From the NCBI RefSeq assembly GCF_018873765.1, contig NC_057916.1, positions 52,268,540 through 52,332,539 on the forward strand: DNA of 64,000 nt, given 5' to 3'. The position numbers and the translations under genes are program-made. The stretch's first letter is position 1, and the number at the start of each line of letters is the position of its first letter. The stretch comes from Telopea speciosissima. Its lineage: Eukaryota; Streptophyta; Magnoliopsida; Proteales; Proteaceae. Of the stretch, positions 44,131 to 54,976 are shown in pieces. The notes beneath the pieces were generated by a model that worked only from the letters and a program-made list of their open reading frames with translations, had not been told where the DNA came from and searched no databases.

Positions 44131-45904
44131 AAGGAGCCTTGATCACCCAACACCTAAACTCCTGTTGGTAATGGTCGTAGCATAGGGAAAATAAAACCTA
44201 ACCATAGTTATACTACATGCAAAATCCTATCGTCTCGAGAGGTATTTCGGGTGCATCAACGTCCCATACCATCTAGCACCCGGGTACCAGCACGACACAA
44301 CACATACAGGCCAATATCATAAGCAATAGCAATTTATTCCGTGGGGTTCTGGTACCAGCACTCCCGGCACCGTAACTCGGCATAAGTAATGAAATACAAT
44401 TCACAACCAAAATCATATAATCTTTCAATCAAGAATATAATGCAAGTATGCAACATGCTTGAATGCAATTCAATATAATAATGGATATGCATAGATATAG
44501 TCAAACCCAAACAATCACCCAAACCCACTCACCTTGGCTAAGATCTATTTGCTCGAAGGACTGTCGGTCCTCAAAAGCACTCCGATACGCATCGGCAGAC
44601 AAGTTGTTATAGCCTTGGGTTAATTAAATCAAAAGCAAACATTAAGAGATATGTAAATGGCTATGGAGTCTAGGGGTACCCTTGGTTTAAGTTTTAAACC
44701 AAGGCCAGACTCAAAACTTGAAAGACAGCAGTAGTGGTCGATTGGTATTGGTCCATCCATTGGACCAGTAGGGCTGCAACAACAAAATTGAGAAAAGGGG
44801 TCATGGTTTCACATCAAGAGTGCCCCTAGGGTGTTATATAAGTGGTTCCAATAGGGTTTGGGTCAGGGTATTGTCCCCAACTAGGCTTGGTTGGCCAATC
44901 ACCATTCCGGGAGTCAGACGGACTCTAAACAGTAGGCATAGGGCTGGGTTGGCATAGGTTTCGACATAAAAGGCCTAACACAAGGTTTTACAGGCCATGG
45001 GCTGACCAAGCTTGCATTTGGACAAGGTTTCTGGTAGTGGTCGATTGGTACTAGTCCATCCAATGGACCAGTGGCAATCAACTAGTACAAGTACAACTCG
45101 AGAAATAGATGTTTTCTGAGGATTTGGCTTGATTCTACTAATTCAAAGCTGGGATTTATGATCAGCATGCATAGGCATGTTATATTTAAGGTGGATTTCA
45201 AGGTTGAATGAGAAGATTGAACATGCATGAAGGGATCCATGTTTCTAAGTCATGTCAGTACTAAATTAAGCTTTTGGGTCTTGAGTTGGCTTGCATGCAT
45301 GGAGGTTTGGGTCCCATTCATGGGGTTTATGCATAGAGACCAAGGGATAGCATGTTAATTAACTAAATCATGCTTGAAACCTGAGATTGAAAGTAAATTC
45401 AGATTCTGAAGGTTTAGAAGAAACAATCAAAGGGGGGTTTGGCTTGCATGTTAATGGATTCGGGTTCCTATGCTTAAATACAAGTAGAATTGAGCATGGG
45501 GTTTAAGAGATTGACAATCTGAACTACAAAAGGACAAGAATCAGAACTTAAAGAGAGGTTTCATGTTCTGAAACTTAAAGAAATACAAATAGCAAGTATA
45601 TTGGGCTGCATGTTCATGGGCTTGGGTTCCCAAGCTCATACACATGAAGAATTTAACATGGGGCCTAGAGATTGGTAAATTTATGGTTTAAACTTCTGAA
45701 ATTATACAAATCAGAAACAACAAGGGTTCATTAGAAGGGAAAAATCGTGGGGTTAGGGTTTTACCTTAGGACTTCCAAAGCTAAGAAGGTTCCTAGCCTT
45801 CCCTTCTTCTTCTTTTCTTCTTCCTACCTCCTTTCTCTTCTTTCTCTCCTTCCTCTCTCTCAAAGATTTCTTTTGGCTGAAGAAAAAGTTCAGGAAATAG
45901 GGTT

Positions 45905-45918
45905 GGGTTTATATAGAG
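45905..45918 (-). promoter_or_regulatory. TATA box of the minus-strand LTR
   Basis: CCTCTATATAAACCC on the minus strand, followed by a purine-rich leader and the donor-like CTAAGGTAAAAC near 45765. Position within the LTR fits a U3/R boundary. Confidence 0.55.
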
Positions 45919-46140
45919 GCTGGCTTAAGGCCTATTTAGCTAAGGTCATTTTGGCTAAAAACACATTCTATAGCCTATTCCTAAGCACTTAAACCTATAG
46001 GTGGGCCCCACATGGTCATATTGCTGGGGCAATATTCCCACGGGTTAGTTGGGATGCGGGGAGGTGATTGATGGTGTGAGACACTGGGCCCCACACATCA
46101 GGAAAGAAATTTACACAAGACAGTAACACTGGTTCATTGG

Positions 46141-46164
46141 ACTGGTTGATCCGGATCAACCAGT
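46141..46164. repeat. perfect 24-bp palindrome
   Basis: ACTGGTTGATCC is followed directly by its exact reverse complement. It belongs to the cassette family that recurs at 44741-44768 and 45050-45073 as TGGTCCA..TGGACCA type pairs. Confidence 0.85.
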
Positions 46165-46366
46165 GGCAATCGACCAGTAGCGCAACAACAAGAAAATTTT
46201 GGGTTCAAAGTGGAATTTCAGATCACCTGGAGGCAGAATTGAACAAGTGGGCTTACATCCTTATCTCGACCATTCTGTCAAAGCTCCATAGGCTGGCCCG
46301 GACCTTCAGAACTACGAGAGGGTAGTAACAATTAGTAAATGGGGTCAGTAGCTTACCCCTCACCCG

Positions 46367-46660
46367 TCATGGTGTGTCCTCCGTGACCCCAAAGAGTTTC
46401 CTCACAACGATGTTAACTTCATTGAGAGACGAAGTGTCGATATGGCATGACATGGGGTGTTCCTTCCGGTACTCTTCGCTCTTAGGACTTGTACTGGGAG
46501 GATAGTCGATGAAGTTGCCATCGATAAATTTCCCCCACTCCCGGTTGAGAAACCTCTCCTCAACGGGTAAACCCATGTCAAAGTCAATGATTTTGTAGCT
46601 CGGTTTGACCATCATCAAGAACAACTCACCAGCATACATGGCAGCACCATCTACACGTCA
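46367..46660 (-). other. open reading frame of unknown nature
   Basis: A 90-codon open frame with balanced, protein-like composition ('MMVKPSYKIIDFDMGLPVEE', 'NREWGKFIDGNFIDYPPS', 'LNEVNIVVRKLFGVTEDTP'). It begins after an AG (GTGTAG/ATGGTG) that could be a splice acceptor. I recognise no family. It lies just outside the LTR and could be the last coding exon of the element that owned it or a host exon. A second weak frame (46688-46936) follows upstream. Confidence 0.3.
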
Positions 46661-48140
46661 CGAGGTTAGAGATAAACCATTAGAATCTCAGGTGCGGATG
46701 TAACAGGATGACCCAGAGATTTCCAATAGTTGTGAACCCAAGATGATCCCATGACTTATTCCTACAACTATTTCCAGCAAGTTAGTCCAAACTTCTAGGT
46801 TTTGACACTCCATAGATAATCTTCTTGTGATTCCTCGAGCCTCAACTTCTTGAGCTGTCCCTACAATACAATAATTCATAAAGATTGGACATAAATCTTT
46901 TGTATGAGTAAACCCAGCTTGACAAGAATCGTTCAATTATATATGTGTATCAATAAAATTCTTAAAAGTTGTTTAAAAAGTCAATTCTTTTTTGAAGAAC
47001 TTAAGAAGGGGAAGAGAGAGCCATATTATGAGGACAATGACATGGCGGGGGATCGCCACTTGTCCTCCACCTCATCCCTCTTTGGGGAGAAGAGAGAGAG
47101 AGAGATGAATGTAAGGGAGTCGCCACCTAGAGGAGGGTCTAGAACCCAAAAATTGTACATGTAATGACTATCATGCTACGCCCTTTTATAGACAAATGGT
47201 CCGTTGGTCTAGGTACGGCTCAAGTTACAGTCCGAGGAAGGTATAGGCACCCCAGTCCACCCGGGTTGCCGATCTCTCTACTGCTAGGCACAATTGGTTA
47301 AGGTCATAACATGCTTTGGAGAAGGAATGTAAAACAAGAAAAATTGTAAGAAAGTAAATACAAGGGGAGGTAGAGAAACACACACCCGAAGGTTCGGCTG
47401 CAAGGTGAGGGTCAATATACGGGAATGTAAAATAAAGGACTTAAAACCTAAATAACCTAAACATGAATGTCTCTAAGCTAGGCATGGAAAAATGATGGAA
47501 ATTAATAATAAAGCATGAAAGTACATATGTATGGCATGTGAAAAGATTAATAAGAACAAATGCATGAAGGAGTCTTAAACTACGAGGGATGAGGATCATG
47601 TGAAGATGCATACATAGATGTAAAATCTTTGTTATACGAAAAAGAATGAAAATAAACATAAACAGGAGAAGAGAGAAGAGGTGTGATCACCATCTAAAGA
47701 GTGGGATCACTCTCCTTTAGGAGATGCAATACGAAGATTAAGCAATTAACAACAAAACTTGGTTAAAGTATAAAGAGAGAGGATCTCCTACCTAGTAAGA
47801 AGACCGAAACAAAAGTGTGGAGGTTTCCCTTTTGTAACTCCGACAGTTTGTACATTGAGCAAGTATTGTTGTAGGAGACTTCTCTTGTCTCTTGTACTTG
47901 AACACTACGTTGGCCAAGCACCGAAATTGGCGGTTTGATGTTTCTAGACTTTGGTATTGGAGTTTTAGTGGAGGATTGTGGGGTTCAAGTGGTGGAAAAA
48001 GGGGGGGCAATAGGTTAAGGCCAAGTGAGGGCCAAAGCTAAGGACTCAAAGAAAGAGAGTGGGGGAGAGCTGTCTATGGGCTGGGGTACAAAAAAGGCTC
48101 ATATGAAGTTCATGTAAGGACTGCATCAAGTTCATGTAAT

Positions 48141-48463
48141 TAAGGGTGTCAAAATCAAATCGAAACCGTTTATTGAAATCAATCCGAACTATGAAACCTT
48201 TTAATAAATGGTTTGGTTATTATTTCAAAATTGAGGGTGTTTAGTTAAACGGTTTGAAACGAACCGATTAACACTCTTAAATGTACAAAAATGTGTCAAA
48301 ATCAAACAGAAACCTTTTATCAAACCGAACCGAATCGTTTTAAAACCAAAATCGTTTAATAAATGGTTCAATTATAGTTTCACAATTGAGACCGTTTAAG
48401 TAAACGGTTTGAACCGAACCAAACCGAACTGTTTAACCGAAATGAAACAGCTTAACACCCTTA
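48141..48463. mobile_element. 323-bp hAT-like MITE
   Basis: Ends TAAGGGTGTCAA and TTAACACCCTTA are inverted, and flanks are CATGTAAT (48133-48140) and CATGTAAC (48464-48471), an 8-bp duplication with one change, diagnostic for hAT. The interior is made of AAACCGTTTAT/AATAAACGGTTT-type words in both directions. It inserted into the Tat-like LTR and so is younger than it. Confidence 0.85.
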
Positions 48464-48776
48464 CATGTAACCCTCCTTAATGTGAGAGGAGGTGTATTTA
48501 TAGATGTAGAGGGGTGTGTGCACTCCCAAATTCGTGTAGGGATGGCTGGGTTGACCCGGATTGTCGAAAGAAGGTGTCCTTGCATCGACGGTGGGTGTAA
48601 AGTCAAGGTAAGGACCAATGGATGAGTGACAAGTGGTTTATTACCTTAGGGAATGTTTCCTGGGGCCTAAGGGAGCCAAGATTGAGATCCAAGGTGCCAA
48701 AAATAAGCTTGGTCGCGAAAAGAATCGAGATCAGAGCTAAACATGGCAAGTTTGGGCTTTTTGGATTTGTAAAGAT

Positions 48777-49025
48777 TCGACATTGAAATTGCCCCAGTCG
48801 ACATCGAAGAGGAGTGAGGTCGACATCAAGTGGCTGTCAATGAACAACACTCGACATCGAGGGTTGGTGTTTGAATGTCGAATGTCATTGTCTGAGTATC
48901 GAAGTAAGTTAGGCAGTAGAGATGTTTTGTCCGACAATAAACAAGGACGGCTCATTATCGATGGAAGGTAGGCTCAATGTCAACTCGGGGCCTTTGAGTG
49001 TCGATCTATCCAGTGTCGACAGGCA
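48777..49025 (+). repeat. TCGACATCGA word array in the solo LTR
   Basis: TCGACATTGA, TCGACATCGA, TCGACATCAA, TCGACATCGA and later GTCGACAGG occur within about 250 bp. The word is nearly self-complementary. It sits where other LTR families here carry their own palindromic cassettes. Confidence 0.55.
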
Positions 49026-49283
49026 TGGTTTAGACTGTTTGGGCCAGGTCTTAGGTTGGGCCAGGCTAGTTCCAAGGGGTTTGGGTCAGGGCTAGTCTTT
49101 CCAGGGGTTCTTGGAGGCTCTGGTTTGGGCTCTGGTAAGGGGAATGGACGATCGATAAATGGAATTGGGCAGTGCACACTGACGCTACATCCACAGATAC
49201 ACCAGCTCTAGGCCTTGAAGGATGCTCATCATCGTTATGGGAAACCTCCGGGGGAAAAAACAAAATGAGGTGTCTACACATAT

Positions 49284-50260
49284 ACATGCAGGGTTACACT
49301 AGTTTCGATGGCAAAAGCATACATCCTCCACTGATTGGATATCTTCTCTCCCTCCCACCTCTTTCCCTTCTCTCCTCCCTCATCCTCTATTTTTTCTTTA
49401 TCTTACCAGTCTTCATGACAGTAACAATAATCCAAGATATAGTCTAAAGGCACTAGGGCAATTTACTTAATATTAAGAAAATTGTGTCTAGCAAAAGAAG
49501 GCTCAAAGATGTTTCCAGTGTTTCCATCCTGATGTGCAGGATATACCATATCATGTCACTTGCAAGCATTACTAAGTCACCTCTTACATAGACAAAGAAA
49601 GAGGACTTGAAAGACAGGGGACCCTAGTGTGGCTTGGAAATTCAATGTAGCTTATGAGATAATGTTAAGTACTGATGGGAAAGAATCTATAATCCCCACT
49701 TGACCGTCCATAAGCAATACATACATGAACAAGAAACCACATTGTATATTGCATCAAATCAAATCAAACCTCCATTGGAAGTTCTTTATAGTTCTCCACT
49801 AGAACAAAACAAAGGAAGAACAGAGAGAAAAAGACAAGACAAGAAAGAGAACTACACAAAGAGAATCAGCAAGCTCAAACACTAAACATAGAGAATCATT
49901 AAGCTCTGGCTTTAATCAAGAGTCAAATAAAATTTTTCAAGAAACTCAGAACCCTAAAATCAGCACTAAACACGCGGAATCACAAAATTGTTCAACATAA
50001 AATTCACAAAATCACACATGCGGAACCCTAAAATCAATTCCCAAATTCAAACACTAAACAAAGACAATCAGCAAACTCACAAATACTCAACGTAAAATTC
50101 ATAAAATTATAACATGAAATTTGTGAGATTTGTGAAATCTAGGGTTCAACAATGAGAGAAGAATGAAGGGGAAAATGGATTTTTTTATACAGATTTTGAG
50201 CTAGTAATGACAACAAAACTCGCAAGCTTCTGCTCATTGTTGAATCCTAGAAATTTTGCC
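49284..50260. other. intergenic, A-rich, nothing recognised
   Basis: A loose repetition of 'AATCAGCAAGCTCAAACACT' and 'AACATAAAATTCACAAAATC' phrases (49860-50110) is present. No gene is supported. Confidence 0.4.
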
Positions 50261-50309
50261 CAAATTAGTTGCACCTTCTATGGTCTTCCATTGAAGAAGA
50301 TCAGACCAG

Positions 50310-50312
<3 letters not shown>

Positions 50313-50357
<45 letters not shown>
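50313..50357 (+). repeat. (AG)n microsatellite
   Basis: About 22 uninterrupted AG units. The Arg-Glu ORF across it is an artefact. Confidence 0.95.
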
Positions 50358-50359
<2 letters not shown>

Positions 50360-50390
50360 ATGAGCAAGTGATATGGGAGGGAGGGTACTT

Positions 50391-50485
50391 GGATGATGAA
50401 CACGTTGCGATCTCGGATGATGAACAGGCAGCGATCTCGGAAGAGGAACATGCAGCGACCATAGACAATGAACACGCATTGGTGA
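50391..50485 (+). repeat. 30-bp tandem repeat, GATGAACA-type
   Basis: Three to four units of about 30 bp (GATGATGAACACGTTGCGAT, GATGATGAACAGGCAGCGAT, GAAGAGGAACATGCAGCGAC, GACAATGAACACGCATTG). One frame encodes a repeating acidic DDEHxAIS unit, but the frame starts in the microsatellite and I do not trust it as a gene. Confidence 0.6.
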
Positions 50486-50764
50486 GAGAACTTGCTAGCT
50501 CTCTTATGAAGCTCTTGAGGACGATGGGAGTAAAGTGTGATTCTCAACTTTGGACCCCTTTCTTGGAAATTATCGGACACAGTTTTTATAACTTTGTTCT
50601 AAGAAACATAAAAACAAGTTGGAATTGTTCCGTCAAATATATTTTAGGACACATAAATTCCTATTTTTGTTTCAAAAAACACTAGAAACAAAACGGATTT
50701 GTCAAATGGTATTTAGGGTGTTTTTCCATTTCTTAGAAAAGAAAAACAGAGAAACATGTTTCTG

Positions 50765-50790
50765 GGAAGGTTATCAAACGGTGCCTTAGT
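50765..50790. mobile_element. hAT-like right end (inverted partner of 39677)
   Basis: GGTTATCAAACGGTGCCTTA is the reverse complement of TAAGGCACCGTTTGATAACC and matches the left end at 39677 with two differences. The preceding 200 bp repeat AAACAAAAT and 'GTTTCT..AGAAAC' words. Confidence 0.45.
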
Positions 50791-51034
50791 TTCTCGCCTC
50801 TTCCATTGCCTCTTTTTGCATTGGTAGTGTGTCACTCTGGCTCTCTCACTTAGGTAGGTCGTCTTCTTGCTTACTCGGTTTTTTGGGCTTCTTTTAACTA
50901 TAAGCTCATCTCCTCTGGTCTCTGGTTCAGGGTTTTTTCTTTGGGCATTTAGCTTACCTTCTCTGGTCATTACAAGTGCGAAGCTTTCTATTTGGCGATC
51001 TATGCTTTTTCACTCCCTACATTAGGGCTCTTGA

Positions 51035-52057
51035 ATGTCTTTCTTCTTCTGTTTTTCCCTCTGCATCGTTGGGGCCTCTTCTGTGGCTCACCATTTGGTC
51101 CCCGCACGTAATATAAGAAAAGGTCAACACTACACCGAACTGATGCGTCTTTTGCCTGGCTTCCCTTCTTCATCTCTTCAACTACACACATACGAGGCTC
51201 GCCCAATTATGGAAATCATGACTCGTGACTACCTCCATGAAATGACATTCTACGACGTCCTCATGGCCTCCATGAGGGATTGTGATGCCATCTCTTTTAG
51301 GACTTGTAGCGAGGTTGAGGGTCCTTACTGCGACTACTTGAACACCCAGCATGGGAAGCGGGTCTTATTGGCCGGACCATCGTTGCCCGACCCGCCCACC
51401 TCCAAGGTAGAAGAAAAGTGGGAGAAATGGCTGGGAGGGTTCGAGAAGGGATCTGTGGTATATTGCGCACTTGGGAGCGAGTGGGTTCTCAAGAAGGAGG
51501 AGTTACAAGAGCTGGTGCTGGGTCTAGACTCCACTGGGCTTCCTTTCTTAGCTGCACTGAAACCTCCGTTTGGTTGTGAGACGGTGGAAGAAGCATTGCC
51601 TGAAGGGTTCAAAGAAAGGTTGGAAGGAAGAGGAGTGGTTCATGGGGGTTGGGTACAGCAGACGTTTATATTAGGGCACCCATCGGTGGGGTGTTTTATA
51701 ACACATTGTGGGGGATCTTCTACTTGGGAATCGTTGATGAATGATTGTCAAGTGGTGGTGTTACCTCAAATAGCGGATCAGTTTTTTAATGCGAAGTTGT
51801 TGAGTAGAGATCTGAAGGTGGCTGTGGAGGTGGAGAGAAGGGAAGAGGATGGATGGTACACCAAGAAGGACGTGTGTAAGGCGGTGAATCTCGTGATGGA
51901 AGTAAACAGCAAGATTGGGAATGAAGTGAGAGCCAACCACTCCAGGTGGAAGGACGTGTTGTTAAGCCCAGCCCTCGAGTCTTCCTATCTAGACAGTTTC
52001 GTGCAGAAGCTGTTTGATATAACAAAAAACCCCCGCCACCCTTACACTACTACATAA
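51035..52057 (+). CDS. UGT79-type UDP-glycosyltransferase, 5'-truncated
   Basis: A 340-codon open frame covers the C-terminal three quarters of a family-1 plant glycosyltransferase, which moves a sugar from a UDP-sugar onto small molecules in the cytosol. From about residue 14 it aligns in memory with UGT79 enzymes (anthocyanidin/flavonoid glycoside sugar-chain extension): 'HHLVPARN', 'LLPGFPSSSLQLHTYEARP', 'DAISFRTCSEVEGPYCDYL', 'EKGSVVYCALGSEWVLKKEE' and 'GLPFLAALKPPFG'. The PSPG donor-binding box spans residues 206-249 ('WVQQTFILGHPSVGCFITHC' through 'VVLPQIADQ'), with 'HCGGSS' where UGT79s usually have HCGFGS. The terminal Asp-Gln is present. The first roughly 120 residues, including the catalytic His, are missing; upstream DNA is unrelated, and UGT79s normally lack introns. 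There is no stop or shift in the remainder. It is probably a pseudogene that was cut recently, less likely a gene with a displaced first exon. The ATG used is simply the first in frame. Confidence 0.8.
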   Translation: MSFFFCFSLCIVGASSVAHHLVPARNIRKGQHYTELMRLLPGFPSSSLQLHTYEARPIMEIMTRDYLHEMTFYDVLMASMRDCDAISFRTCSEVEGPYCDYLNTQHGKRVLLAGPSLPDPPTSKVEEKWEKWLGGFEKGSVVYCALGSEWVLKKEELQELVLGLDSTGLPFLAALKPPFGCETVEEALPEGFKERLEGRGVVHGGWVQQTFILGHPSVGCFITHCGGSSTWESLMNDCQVVVLPQIADQFFNAKLLSRDLKVAVEVERREEDGWYTKKDVCKAVNLVMEVNSKIGNEVRANHSRWKDVLLSPALESSYLDSFVQKLFDITKNPRHPYTTT

Positions 52058-52620
52058 TGCTTAACAAGAAATTTGTTACGTGCAACGACATCAGATCTAT
52101 GAACGTGGCTGATGAGTGTGTATCATGAGAAGTTGTAGGAGTTATGAGGTTATTTTATTAAGTAGTGATATTATAGCAGATGGAGTCGGTTATTAGAAGT
52201 GGGAAGTGTAAGTGTACGTAGGTTATTAAGTAGTGAGTTATTTAGATTTGGAGTTCGTTATTTTATGTGGGAGTTGTGCGAGGTAATTGGTTATCCTTAA
52301 CCACATTATACTCTTTAAATATTATCTTTTTTTATTAATCAAGGGGTGGATTGAATTCCTAAAATATTTCTAAAGAGATGGGGTAGGCTTTCTCACCCAA
52401 GCCAAGACGCCATTGCTTAGTCTATAAAGCAAAAACCCCTATCCCTCTCTCTTGTCATCCTCTATTATCTCTCTTTTCCTCTCTTTCTCTTCCTATTATT
52501 TTTCTTCTTTTTGTTATTTTATTTCTAGATTATCTTACACGTAATAAAATATGAATGAATGGCGACAGGCAAGAGGGATTCGCTGGCAATAGGGGTAGGT
52601 GAGGTTGGAGGAGGGGAGAG
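52058..52620. other. 3' flank of the UGT, nothing recognised
   Basis: AT-rich. It includes 'AGTAGTGATATTATAG' and repeated 'TTATTAAGTAGTGA' phrases but no clear repeat or gene. Confidence 0.35.
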
Positions 52621-52627
52621 TTTTTTT

Positions 52628-52765
52628 TTTGGGTAAAAGTTGACTGACTGTTGACTAACTACCACTATCAGTTTTTTGGTAAAAGTTGACTGACTGTTGA
52701 CTCACTACAACTATCAGTTTTTTGGTAAAAGTTGACTGACTGTTGACTAACTACCAGTGTCAGTT
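52628..52765 (+). repeat. 46-bp tandem repeat carrying six W-boxes
   Basis: Three units of GGTAAAAGTTGACTGACTG followed by TTGACTAACTACCACTATCA-like sequence. TTGACT, the core bound by WRKY transcription factors (TTGAC[C/T]), starts at 52640, 52651, 52686, 52697, 52732 and 52743, an exact 46-bp period. Units differ by only a few bases, so the expansion is recent. Confidence 0.9.
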
Positions 52766-53090
52766 CCACGTGCTAACGACAGAGATATCTAGCCATCATA
52801 AAAATCTCACTTATGAGACCAATTGATTGATGGGTCAAGTTTCCTTTAACCGTGAATCTCCACCGGAAAAAATCTTCAGTCTTCAAATTTCGATCCATGG
52901 ATCTAGGAGTTATGTTTAAGTTTATCCATGTGTAATTCATGTTGATCTTAATAAAATTTCTCAATATTTCTTTCAATAAAAAAAAATTAAAAAATAAAAA
53001 ATCTCCACTAGAAAAATTAGTGAGTGTTTTTCGTAAAGAACACCCAATTTTTTTAAAATCCAAAACGTCCTTTTTTGTTTTTGGTTTGGA
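52766..53090. other. intergenic, nothing recognised
   Basis: A-rich, with no convincing gene. Confidence 0.35.
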
Positions 53091-53635
53091 ACAATGTTCT
53101 GTATATGTAACCGTTTGACAAATCCATTCTAAAACTGTTTCGAAACAATTATAGAACAAAAATGGCGTTTGGTAAAATTTGTTTTTTTTTTTTAAATTTG
53201 ATATTAATTACAGTAATGTCATTTCCTTCTAAATTATACCAAATAATACTTGTAAAGATCATACCTCTGTCTCAAACCTTGCCTATATTGCCCTCTGTAC
53301 TTTCTCCCCCTTGTCCAGCTCTTGATGCCACCATACCCATCATATCTCCCATGCATCAATCCAATCTACCTCTGCACTTTCTCCCCCTTGCCCAGCTCTT
53401 GCCCAGATTTCTCTTAATTATGGTACCGAAAATATTTATTTGCTTTGATATTAAACACCCCACCACGTACTATTGATGGCAGCTTCCAATAGTTTTGGAT
53501 ATGTTGCTATACATCATTTCGTCTATGTGGTTCTATAACTGAATTTCTACATCTTGAGAAGCATTGTTCTTCTAATGATCTCCATTCCAAAATTTTGCTT
53601 TAATTGAAACCCATGGTATTCAAAGAGCATTGATT

Positions 53636-53637
<2 letters not shown>

Positions 53638-53670
<33 letters not shown>
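53638..53670 (+). repeat. (CT)n microsatellite
   Basis: About 16 CT units. Confidence 0.95.
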
Positions 53671-53671
<1 letters not shown>

Positions 53672-54474
53672 GCTTTTTGGACCTTGCTCTTGTGGAGTAG
53701 TCGATTTACTTTTGAATATATTGTCAATAGACTGATTTGAGTAACAGGATTAGGTTGCAATTTTTTTGATTTAGATCTAGAGTTGAATTGGGAGCTTTTT
53801 CTTCATCTGTTTGTGCAGCAAACATATTCATATGGCAATATTCTAGGGATATGTTCTAGGGAATCTTGCCTTTCAGTAATACTTGGATAAGTTTTTTTGG
53901 TTTGACAACTGATTTGTTTTTAGGAAAATGTGCTGCCAAACATAATTAGTTATTGCTTACGACAGATGGTGGAGATGTTAGTTTTTGCACTATAATAATT
54001 AACCTATAAAATAATTGCAACAAATCATCCCTTTATCCTGGCATAATTAAATCTCCATTCATTCTTGATGTTTGAATTCCTCCAGTCGATAAATTACTTT
54101 AACATTGTTTTATATTTCTGCAGAAAGGAAGGCCTTACTTGGCCATCTATCTTTGGGAATTCATGTGTGCTCTATCCATCGTGATGATGACCCCCTTTAT
54201 CCTATATTAATTGCTCAAATTTTCAACAAGTTTACCCGTGACTAATGATCTATACCTCTGATCTATTTAGCTAAGTGATAAGAGAGTTTGAGTAGGAAAC
54301 CAATATCAGTTTGAGATTTCATGAGTATTGTTGTTTAGTTCATTTCTATTCTATATGATTGGAGAGACTCCATCTGTTCATTTCTATAAAAAAAGATTTG
54401 GAATAGAGAGATTTTATGATTGTTGCCCAGTTCAATTGGCCTGAGAGGTTGTATGTTGCGAGAATGGATCATTT

Positions 54475-54616
54475 GCACGTACCAATAGGTGAACGTACAT
54501 GTGAGAGCCAACCACCTGTCCTATTTTTGCCATTTACAAGGGGAGGACGGGTTTTTATGAAAACAACATTAAAATGTGATTGGCTCTCACTTGTACGTTC
54601 ACCTGTTGGTACTTGC
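54475..54616. repeat. inverted repeat, 33-37 bp arms
   Basis: The arm at 54479-54511 (starting GTACCAATAGGTGAACGTAC) and its reverse complement at 54580-54612 differ at two positions. Flanks extend the pairing by about four bases. The spacer is 68 bp. This could form a strong hairpin; it has no visible target duplication. Confidence 0.85.
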
Positions 54617-54885
54617 AGAGGAGCCGAACTCGTATGTTGCTGAAACTAGCCATTTGAAAATATAATTTTAGAATAAAATACAAGCGGATTAGGGTTCTAG
54701 ATATCATAAACTAAGGACAAGTGAGTGCATGCTATGGATATTGCCATTCTTTTATTTTTTTTGGCTTACATTGCTTTGAAATTTGAATCTTAACTGAAAT
54801 TTAGAAAACTCAATGGGTATTCTCTTTGAAGCAAGGTTTGTGGCAACATCTCATGGTTACTTGTAAATTCTAAACTCTATTTGAT

Positions 54886-54976
54886 GGGTCTTTATCTCTA
54901 ATTGGTAGAGCACGTGGAACAATAGTATGTCTCAAGCATGTTCCAAGGGGATAGTGGTTCGAATCCACTAAGACCC
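54886..54976 (+). tRNA. tRNA-like locus, probably not functional
   Basis: A 7-bp acceptor stem is perfect (GGGTCTT with AAGACCC). The D-arm shows TCTC..TTGGTA..GAGC. The T-arm is canonical (AGTGG TTCGAAT CCACT, containing the B-box GGTTCGAATCC). TTTTT follows at 54977-54981 as a pol III terminator. The middle is too long: GGAAC and GTTCC would pair around a 19-base loop, or GTATG/CATGT around TCTCAAG, leaving a 13-base excess. The anticodon therefore cannot be read. It may be a tRNA pseudogene, a SINE head, or a tRNA with an unusual intron. Confidence 0.35.

Larger units (their letters stand above)
42782..46330 (-). repeat. 3.5-kb LTR, minus orientation (solo or partial)
   Basis: The minus strand runs TGTTACTACCC (46330) to GGGGCATGACA (42782). 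Its 3' module matches the LTRs at 3443-6574 and 57323-61161: 'TTTGTGATCCTAGCAGC', 'GGTAATTGG..ATGGAGG'-type blocks and the cassette 'GTACCCGGGTGCTAGATGG'. No PBS follows at the left end. It contains a TATA box, an internal 0.53-kb duplication and palindromic cassettes. No matching target duplication was found, so it may be truncated at one end. Confidence 0.65.
47022..49283 (+). mobile_element. Tat-like solo LTR with CATAT duplication
   Basis: CATAT precedes (47022-47026) and follows (49279-49283) a 2.25-kb segment that starts TATGAGGACAATG and ends AATGAGGTGTCTACA. The phrases 'GGGGGATCGCCACTTG' and 'GGGAGTCGCCACC' near the start and 'AATGAGGTGTCTACA' at the end are familiar from Tat/Ogre-type gypsy LTRs. 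A TATA-like GTATTTATAGATG lies at 48491. It has no internal region, so I read it as a solo LTR. The short AT-rich duplication could be chance. Confidence 0.55.

Noticed and set aside
46688..46936. 82-codon minus-strand frame
   Set aside because: Weak composition, no start context or domain; possibly part of a decayed element.
50269..50685. 138-codon frame beginning with an Arg-Glu run
   Set aside because: Begins in the (AG)n microsatellite; the acidic repeat is a tandem DNA repeat without other support.
39677..50790. Single 11-kb hAT transposon
   Set aside because: No 8-bp target duplication and no transposase; kept only as paired ends.
54160..54250. Possible exon after TTTCTGCAG
   Set aside because: About 25 codons of plausible protein text follow the acceptor, but no family is recognisable and no neighbouring exon is found.
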